Below, in pieces: positions 56,991-64,000 of a stretch of DNA of 64,000 nucleotides. Within the stretch, counting starts at the first letter, position 1. Each line of letters opens with the position of its first letter. Made by a program: the position numbers and the translations under genes. Below the pieces are notes generated by a model that saw only the letters and a program-made list of their open reading frames with translations, did not search any database and was not told the DNA's origin. Source of the DNA: Laburnicola sp. R22_1 (Eukaryota; Ascomycota; Dothideomycetes; Pleosporales; Didymosphaeriaceae); contig JACONQ010000005.1 of NCBI GenBank assembly GCA_014281115.1, positions 1,116,001 through 1,180,000 of the forward strand, written 5' to 3'.

Positions 56991-59502
56991 ATGGTGAGTT
57001 AGCCCAGGATATGCAATACGTGTATTGACGGTATGCTAATTGCTTAGGTTGCACCGGGATTGACGGGTCGCACTCGGCCTACCAAGCTGAAGAAACAGGC
57101 TGGCGCGCAGAAGAGAAAGCGCGAAGACGTCGACGTCGAGCAGCTGGACGAGGCCGTCGCGCAGCTCGTAAGGCGCTCCCACTATTCTCTACACGAACGG
57201 CTCCTAACGCGCGCAGGACCTCAAAGATGGGTCATATAAGAACTTCGCCGACCTTCCGCTGTCGGGTGCTACCAAGCAGGGCCTCAAGTCGGCCCATTTT
57301 TCCGTCATGACGGATATCCAGGCAAAAGCCATTCCGATCGCGCTCAAGGGTCACGATATACTCGGCGCGGCGAAAACCGGAAGCGGGAAAACCTTGTCTT
57401 TTTTGCTACCGGTCCTGGAGAACTTGTACCGGTTGCAGCACATGGGTGCTGACGCAGGCCTGGGCGCCTTGATCATATCGCCGACTCGCGAGCTCGCTAT
57501 TCAGATTTTTGACGTCCTGCGCAAAATAGGAAGGCATGGACACATGTTTGCGGCGGGACTAGTAATAGGTGGGAAGAGCCTGGAAGCTGAGCGAGAGGCT
57601 CTGACAAGGATGAATATTCTCGTCGCAACACCAGGCCGAATTCTGCAGCATTTGTCGCAAACCGCCGCGTTCAATGTAGACGATTTGAAGATGCTCGTCT
57701 TGGATGAGGCGGATCGCATTCTCGACATGGGTTTTCAACGAGACGTTGACGCTATTTTGGAGTATCTGCCAAAGGAGCGCCAGACCCTGCTGTTTTCCGC
57801 TACGCAATCGAAGAAAGTCTCCCATCTGGCGCGATTAAGTTTACAGGATCCCGAGTACGTCTCCGTACATGCCGAGGATAAATCAGCCACACCGAAGAGC
57901 CTGCAGCAGAATTACATCATCTGTCCAGTTGAGGAGAAGCTAGATACCTTGTGGAGCTTTATCAAGGCGAGCAAGAAGTCCAAGATACTATGTTTCTTTT
58001 CTTCAGCGAAGATGGTGCGCTTCGTCTACGAGTCGTTCTGTCACATGCAACCCGGTATACCTCTATTACACATTCATGGTCGCCAAAAGCAAGGAGCTCG
58101 TCTAGACGTTACTTCGAAATTTGCAGCCGCAAAATCCTCCTGCTTGTTTGCTACGGACGTTGCAGCGCGAGGTCTTGACTTTCCCGCTGTCGATTTTGTA
58201 ATCCAAGTGGACTGCCCCGAGGACGTCGATACCTACATTCACCGCGTGGGACGGACAGCGCGCTATAATCGTGAAGGCCGCGGAGTATTGTTCCTAGCAC
58301 CGAGCGAGGAAGAGGGTATGCTGAGACACATGGAAGCAAAAAAGGTCCCAATCGAGAGTATCAATGTACGGCAAAAGAAAAAGCAGTCCATCAAGAGCCA
58401 GCTGGTGCATATGTGCTTCAAAGATCCTGAAATCAAATATCTCGCGCAAAAGGCATTTGTCACATATACCAAGTCTCTCTACGTGCAGAGAGATAAGGAG
58501 GTTTTCAACATCAGGAACTACGATCTGGAGGCTTTTGCCGCCAGTCTAGGTCTCCCGGGTGCACCGAAGATCAAGTTCTTGAAGGACGACGACGGAAGGC
58601 AGAAGAAACAACAGTCACGGCAAGAGCTCGAAATATCAGGTTCAGATGAAGAAGAAGACGAGGCATCGAAGAAGGACGCCAAGCCTGTACGCACCAAATA
58701 CGACCGCATGTTTGAGAGGCAAAATCAAGACGTCTTGGCAAGTCACTACAAGAAACTTGTTACAGACGGAGATGAAGAGGGCTCATCGGATGAGAACCAC
58801 TTTACGGGTGGAAAGCCAGCTGCAGACGGAGAGGAAGACGATTTCATGGCTATAAAACGAAGGATACCTGTCGAAACAGACGCCGACATGGCACTGGAAG
58901 AGGAAGACCACTCCACTGTGCCTAGGGGCATGGTTGTCAATCTGGCAGGTGCTTCTCAACCGCTCATCGTGGACAGTAATCGACGCGAGAAGCTCCTCAA
59001 GTCCAAGAAGAAACTTCTCAAGTTCATGGACAAGGGCAAGAAGCTCATCTATGATGACGATGGCAACGCGCATGAGATTTATGAACTCGAGGATGAGAAC
59101 GACTTCCGCGCTAGAGGCCTTCCAGAAGAACAGCGGGAGAAGTTCCTGAATGCCGAAAGGGAGGCCGTTGCGCAAGCAGATGTGGAGGACAAGGCTGCTG
59201 TCAAAGAGAAGAGGAAGGAGAAGATACGGAAGCGGAAGGAACGCGAGAGGACGGAGATGGGCGAAGGAGGCGTGGAGATCGAAGATACCGGCGAAGATGC
59301 GCTCGCGAACTTCATTGCCGATGCACAGAGCAGCGAGGAGGAGAAGGAGGAATCGCGCCCTGAGAAGAAGTGGTTCCATTCAAATTCAGAGGATGAAGAG
59401 GTCGACAAGAGGCGGAAGGCTAAGAAACGCGCCAGGCACGTCGTGGAGGAGCCACAGACGCTCGAGGATATGGAGGCTTTGGCTGCGGATTTGCTCGCGT
59501 AA
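56991..59502 (+). CDS. DBP4: ATP-dependent RNA helicase DBP4 (HCA4)
   Basis: DEAD-box helicase that releases U14 and U3 snoRNAs during 18S rRNA processing (DDX10 homologue). Three exons: 56991-56993, 57048-57167 and 57217-59502; 802 aa. The first exon is the ATG alone, followed by a 54-nt intron (GTGAGT...GCTAAT...CTTAG); exon 2 continues [17 protein letters not shown]. Motifs: Q-motif region [20 protein letters not shown] (~res 93-100), [19 protein letters not shown] (~205), [15 protein letters not shown] and HRVGRTAR. The family-typical helicase extension ([20 protein letters not shown]) and an acidic/basic C-terminal third follow, with coiled-coil [16 protein letters not shown]. Confidence 0.95.
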
Positions 59503-59805
59503 AGTACGGGTTTTCATGCTCTGCATCGCATATCCTAGTAACTTGCTTACAGTTTAATGTAAAAGTACTCGTTACTCAAGTCCAGCTGTTTGCTCGTCAT
59601 CCCATATACTCCAAACTCCTGAAGGTGCCAATCAAGGGTAAGTCGAATTTGTACCCCCCGCACAGTGAATACAAGTTGGGCTGAAGATGGGGTTGGAACG
59701 TGATACAAGCGAGCCCGCCGATATGTGTAGGATTCACTGTTATTAATAGCCAACTAGACTACTCCACACGCGAGTGTAGACCTCTACAAATTACCACCGC
59801 CAAAA
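59503..59805. other. Intergenic
   Basis: 3' flank of DBP4 and promoter of the next gene. No feature seen. Confidence 0.5.
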
Positions 59806-60621
59806 ATGCCAGACCTCGAGGATATCACCTACTCGCGCGATGAGACAGTCGCCGCTGTCCGCGATTACGACCACTTTCTCACCAAAATGTGCCTAGACGA
59901 GGGTTACATCGTCAAGCCACCACCCGGGGGTTGGGCGCACATCACCACGCGGCATTCCACCCTCGACAAGTCCAAAGAAGTCATCAATCTCCTCCGCAAT
60001 CTCCCCTACATCAAGCGCCCTCACGACGACACTCTCCACGCACAAGGTGCACCCGACTGCATGTTCGCCGACTGGCAGGACATCTTCCAGCGGTGCTTGA
60101 GCCGCAGTTTCGTCAGCAGCGTTACCGAGGATATCGGCATGGGCGAGGACAGTCCCGACGTTCCCAAACACGTCGTCGGCCTCACGTTTGGCCCCAGGGA
60201 CAATCCCGTGTTCCTGCTCGATGTACACCAGGGCACGGTCTTGTAGTACCAGTGTCCCGGGGCCGTCGGGGATAACCCTCACCGCGACACGGTCGAAGAT
60301 GATCCGTACGACTATTGCGCTACGGAGGAAGAGGCCGAGTGGCGGGCAGAGGGCGAGACGTGGGCGATTCGCGACTTTTTCGAGGAGTTGAAAGAGGGGT
60401 TTCGGAGGCTGGATTTTGTGCCCTTGAGCAGTAGCCATGTTACTGCGACGTGGATAGGGGGCGTGCCGGAAGATCGGGTTGTGCTTGCTGGGGTGCAGGA
60501 GGTTGATATAGAGGTCTATATAGAGGATTATAGGACTATTAAGGCACGGTCATGTCCAGAGAGTGGCCAGATCGAAAATAGCTGGACGGCCGAATCATGC
60601 CGAGGAAAGATTACAAATTAG
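59806..60621 (+). pseudogene. Conserved-type hypothetical protein interrupted by one in-frame TAG
   Basis: The ATG at 59806 opens MPDLEDITYSRDETVAAVRDY and reads to a TAG at 60244-60246 (146 aa). The same frame then continues without a shift for another 124 codons to a second stop at 60619. The downstream part is clearly protein-like and family-like: CPGAVGDNPHRDTVEDDPYDY, cut here by length, then EEAEWRAEGETWAIRDFFEELK, also cut, and RLDFVPLSSSHV. Acidic Asp-Pro-Tyr and Trp-Ala-Ile blocks are typical of a fungal family of unknown function. The stop falls between GTVL and YQCPG, inside a conserved-looking segment. The last ~25 residues look atypical. Either the gene is freshly inactivated, the stop is read through, or the base is miscalled. 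Confidence 0.65.
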
Positions 60622-60745
60622 CGGTGACAAAAAGAAAGAGATATGTGATGAAGCCGAACAGAAAACTCTACCTCCCAAAAGCTCCACCGCCGTCAAATTA
60701 GTATTAGTGCTATAAGACGACATGACTGACGCCACTCCTCCCACC

Positions 60746-63700
60746 TCACGCCTCATACTTCAAACTAAACCCATCCGTCCTCACAACATCCCAATCCTCA
60801 TCCCGCTCCTCATCCCCAAATATCCTCAATGCCATGACCCTAAAGCTGTACCGCCCCTCATCCACCACAGACCCATCCGCCAGCAACCCATTGAAATAAG
60901 CCCGCATCATTCCCCTCGCCACATGCATTTGCGGCCACCCCGCTAAACTTCCTACTACCTCTTCTCCGCGGAGAAGATCCACGCGCAGCACACTTGTCCC
61001 GACCGTAAGATCCATGTACACGTTAGGCGTGGTCGAGTCGTCGCCGCGATCGGTAGGCGGAGGATTCTCTGGATCCGGACGGGGGATGACGTAGGAACTG
61101 TTTGCGGGCGCAGGGATGTTGAAGTCCGCGAGGTAGACTTGGGAGGAATAGAAGACAGGAGTGGATCGCATGCTGCCGGCGACGCCGAGATAGGGGACGA
61201 CGAGGGTGTTGTTAGGAGAGGCGCTGCTCAGGGTGATGTAGCCGCTGTAGACGGGGAGAAGAGTTGCGTTGAGGTTGGTCGGTGGTGTGCATGTGACGGT
61301 TATGTTGGTGGAGCCGCCGGCGGGAACGGTGATTTTGCTGGGAGTGTGTTAGTATAATGCGAAGAGGAGAGGTTGAGTATAGTCGGTCTTCGCATTGCTC
61401 ATCCTGGGGTAACATATTCTGATAAGAGGAATAACGTACTTGTCACTGAACTGAATATCGGCCCAATCTTCGACTATGGGATTAGGGAAGGCGCTCGCTC
61501 GCATGGGTTCGAGACCTGATTTCATGGTATACATGGTGACGGCCTTGCGGTGGGCAACGTCGAAAACAGCGTCTGTGGATCCCGTGTTGTACACGGTGAA
61601 AGTATGAGTGCCGGAAAAGTGGTCGGTGTCGTTGAACGAGATGCTGTCGATGCTGAGCTCGGCGGTGGTGTGGACGGCGTTCCAGGCTTGAACTATTCCA
61701 GAACCTTGCTGCGGGACTGGGGCGAGGATGTCGGGATGCGCTGTTTTGCCGTCGTGCCAGGCTAGCGGTTTCGAGGTCGAAGTCAGAATTCGACGTATGC
61801 GCTGCGGATCTAGCTTTCCGTGCACTTCGCCGAGTAGTGTGTACACGCCTGCTACCAGTGGTGTCGCTAATGAGCTTTGGTCAGCGATTGCTTCTGTACA
61901 GTGCTAGGACAAAAGTTTGAGTACTATGTGTTATCCCCGGATAGCCGACACGAAGGGTAAGATGTACTCAAACTTTAGTCCTGTACCTATAGAGCGCAGG
62001 GAAACGTACACATGCTGGTGCCGGTCATGACACGGTAGCTACCCATGGCCGTTGGAAACGTGCTCAGGATATTCTGTCCTGGGGATACAAGCTGAGGACT
62101 TATGTTCAGCTCCCAGCTAGGGCCCCAGCTGGTCAAATCACCCGCAACGTAGCCTCCGTTGACATTATTCTCGAGCTCCTCAAGATAGACTTGAGATGCG
62201 TTGGCGTTGGGAATCGTTACGGTGACGGTGGAGCCGTGTTCCAGCAGAGAGAGCCAGTGCTCAGCCTGATATGGCACCGCCTTTGCTACGCCTTGGATAC
62301 CGTCGGCGTAGACGTACGGCTCGTCACGCATGGTCCTGATGATTGTAAGCTATAAGACTCTTATACCAATACAGTACTAGGACAAAAGTCTGACTACCGT
62401 GTTGCCTCTGGATAGGTAACACGGAAACCGAATGGACTCAAACTTTTGTCCTGTAGCTGTAACAAAGAGGTGACATACAGATTATTCCGCTCATAGTAGA
62501 CTAGAAAACGCCCGCCCTTTGCCGCTACATTCGCGCCCTGGTCTTGCGTATAACATTGCGTTGCTCGCGAGTCCGGAAACTCTAGTAAGACGATCCGTTC
62601 GCTCAAATCTGGGGTGTTATCAGGTAGTGGTTTACAGGCATTGTTTGCTCCTGCCGCAGACCACAGCGGAAGTGTCGTATTAACTGCGAACGGGGGCACG
62701 CCCATCAAGAAGCCGAAATCGGTTGTGTTGCTGTGACTGGTAGAGTTGGAATCAGTGGTGTAAGAGCCTCGTTGAAGAAGAGTAGGGAACAGTGTGTTCG
62801 ACACGGCTCCTGTGCCAGTGACACTGTACCCCACGGCGGGCGAGGAGGCATAGAAGAGCCCCGCACCGCCGTCATTGCCCTCGGATACGACGATTGGGAT
62901 GCCGGAATCGACGATACGGGATAAGACTACAGCCTTTGCACCCTGCGCCCAGCCAGAGGAACTGTTTGGTGGGTTAGCGTGTAGAGTAACCAAGGGGTCC
63001 AGTGAACACGAACTGGCCGTTTGAATATGAGATGACGTCCGACCCATCCTCAACCGCGCGAGCAAATGCAGCCAGCTCGATCTCGTCCGTCGACGTGGAA
63101 GTACACCCCCACATGCGGTAGGCAGCCAACTTGGCGCCTGGGGCAGAGCCTACGAAGCCATATTCGTTGTTTTTGAGCTGCGCGGCTATCGTACCTGCAA
63201 CGTGGGTGCCATGTCCTTCGCAGTTGTCCATTGGATCTTCATCCGGCTCTGCAGGCCTCACGCCGGGTAGGAAGTTGTCTCCCGTGAAGTCGTATCCGAC
63301 CTCTACCAGGCATCCTGGTCCAAAGCAGCCGCCCAGTGCTGGGTGCGTGTAATCGATGCCGCTGTCGATGATGGCGACCCGGAAACCCTTGCCCGTCACT
63401 CCTTCCGCATGCACCTTGTCGACCTGGGTCATGACATGTGGAGAAAAAGTCCGCTCAGTCTGAGCCTGGCGCTTAATGCGCGCATTCGGAGCGGTAGAAA
63501 GTGCTGCATCCGGTACCTGTGGCACCTCCCGCACATCGCGTCTGGTGATACGGTTGGGCCATATATTCCGGACTCGTGCCGTCGCTTGCATCCGGCGCAA
63601 AAATGGCCAGCTGTCGGGGGCGCTCGAATTTGAGCTCGAACTCCGGATCTGGAACGAAACGCCCTTGAAGAACCTGAAGCTCAGATCCATGCGGTGTTCG

Positions 63701-63891
63701 ACTTGCACTCCGTCAGCCGCGAGCGACTCGTAAAAAGCCGATGGAGTATCATCCTCATCGGCGAACTCGACAATGTACGCGCCGGGCAAAATGTCGCTTG
63801 CTTCTGCCGTGTGATCTTCCTGACGGATCGGCGTGGACAAGGCGAATTGCGCGCCCAGGAGGAAGGTCGCGATGACACAAGAGACCCTCAT
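60746..63891 (-). CDS. Secreted subtilisin-like serine protease (S8, PA insert)
   Basis: Five exons: 63008-63891, 62479-62961, 62010-62335, 61440-61866 and 60746-61337; 903 aa. The introns are 46, 143, 143 and 102 nt; the first donor (GTTCAC) is weak and inferred. It starts with a signal peptide (MRVSCVIATFLLGAQFALSTP), then an inhibitor-type propeptide (GAYIVEFADEDDTPSAFY). The catalytic triad is visible: Asp in AIIDSGIDYTHP, His in GHGTHVAGTIA, and Ser in GTSMSTPLVAG formed across intron 3. A PA-like domain is inserted between His and Ser (ACKPLPDN...RIVLLEFPDSRATQC...GRFLVYYERN). C-terminal Fn3-like/DUF1034 strands follow, with several N-glycosylation sites (NST, NTT, NIT). It resembles Vpr-type fungal secreted proteases of nutrition or host interaction. 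Introns 2 and 3 each contain a related mini-element. Confidence 0.9.
61904..61983 (+). mobile_element. 80-bp TIR mini-element in protease intron 3
   Basis: Ends CTAGGACAAAAGTTTGAGTA and (inverted) TACTCAAACTTTAGTCCTG; TA follows on the right and TG precedes on the left. It shares its termini and a GTGTT...GGATAG...ACACG core with the copy at 62377-62453, in the same orientation. Confidence 0.85.
62377..62453 (+). mobile_element. 77-bp TIR mini-element in protease intron 2
   Basis: Ends CTAGGACAAAAGTCTGACTA and (inverted) GACTCAAACTTTTGTCCTG, flanked by TA on both sides. The size and TA duplication suggest a Tc1/mariner-dependent MITE. Confidence 0.87.
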
Positions 63892-64000
63892 CCTCGTTGC
63901 TGAGACCAAAAACGAAAACGATGGCGATGCGTGCAATTGATTGCAGCCTCGAGGTCGTCAATACATGTACCAAATCCGTGGCCGTGGCAGCGCGCGGCTC
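63892..64000. promoter_or_regulatory. 5' flank of the protease gene
   Basis: Presumed promoter, cut by the window end. No motif is called. Confidence 0.3.

Overview
The window is nuclear DNA of a filamentous ascomycete (Pezizomycotina; probably Dothideomycetes, which is inference). The evidence is short 41-60 nt GT-AG introns with CTAAC/CTGAC branch sites, fungal-only families (HET, Zn2Cys6, DUF202, CPC1-type bZIP), and a sharp split between gene-rich DNA of normal composition and a 19.4-kb AT-rich block carrying the signature of repeat-induced point mutation (RIP).

Layout. 1-20,600 is gene-rich: lariat debranching enzyme DBR1, an RNase P/MRP Rpr2/Snm1-type subunit, ZPR1, a PPIL3-type cyclophilin, an arrestin-like protein, a frameshifted HET-domain gene, an MFS sugar transporter, an unusual tRNA-Leu(TAG), a small conserved-looking protein and a CPC1/GCN4-type bZIP factor. 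20,600-40,030 is a RIP-mutated AT-rich isochore. It holds a complete Ty3/Gypsy chromovirus with 578-bp LTRs and a 5-bp target duplication, the 3' half of a second chromovirus, two copies of a ~1-kb TIR element, a 361-bp TIR element, a 68-copy perfect 10-bp satellite, a GC-rich LTR-like island that escaped RIP, and dead copies of host-type genes (an intron-containing histone H3 variant and a protein kinase-like gene). 40,030-64,000 is gene-rich again: an AflR-like Zn2Cys6 factor at the isochore edge, a CIA30-domain protein, a DUF202 membrane protein, RPA2, DBP10, a Zn2Cys6 factor with a PAS-like domain after a 4.8-kb gene-free stretch, a DNAJC8/Spf31 J-protein, DBP4, a conserved protein interrupted by one in-frame TAG, and a secreted S8 subtilase.

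The housekeeping genes centre on RNA metabolism: DBR1 (lariat turnover), the RNase P/MRP subunit, PPIL3-type and DNAJC8-type proteins (spliceosome-associated families), and DBP4 and DBP10 (ribosome assembly). Several pairs are divergent with about 200-300 bp between start codons: DBR1/Rpr2-like, CIA30/DUF202, RPA2/DBP10 and DNAJC8/DBP4. Regulatory and accessory genes (cpcA, the AflR-like factor, the HET gene, the protease) lie next to repeats or carry them.

The strongest unusual observation is the tRNA-Leu(TAG) gene. Besides an ordinary 22-nt intron at 37/38, its D-loop is split by a 52-nt insert with a GTGAGT start, a CTGAC branch-like site and a TAG end; removing it restores a perfect tRNA. 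Next are two related ~80-bp TA-flanked mini-elements, each inside a different 143-nt intron of the same protease gene, and the RIP-killed histone H3 gene.
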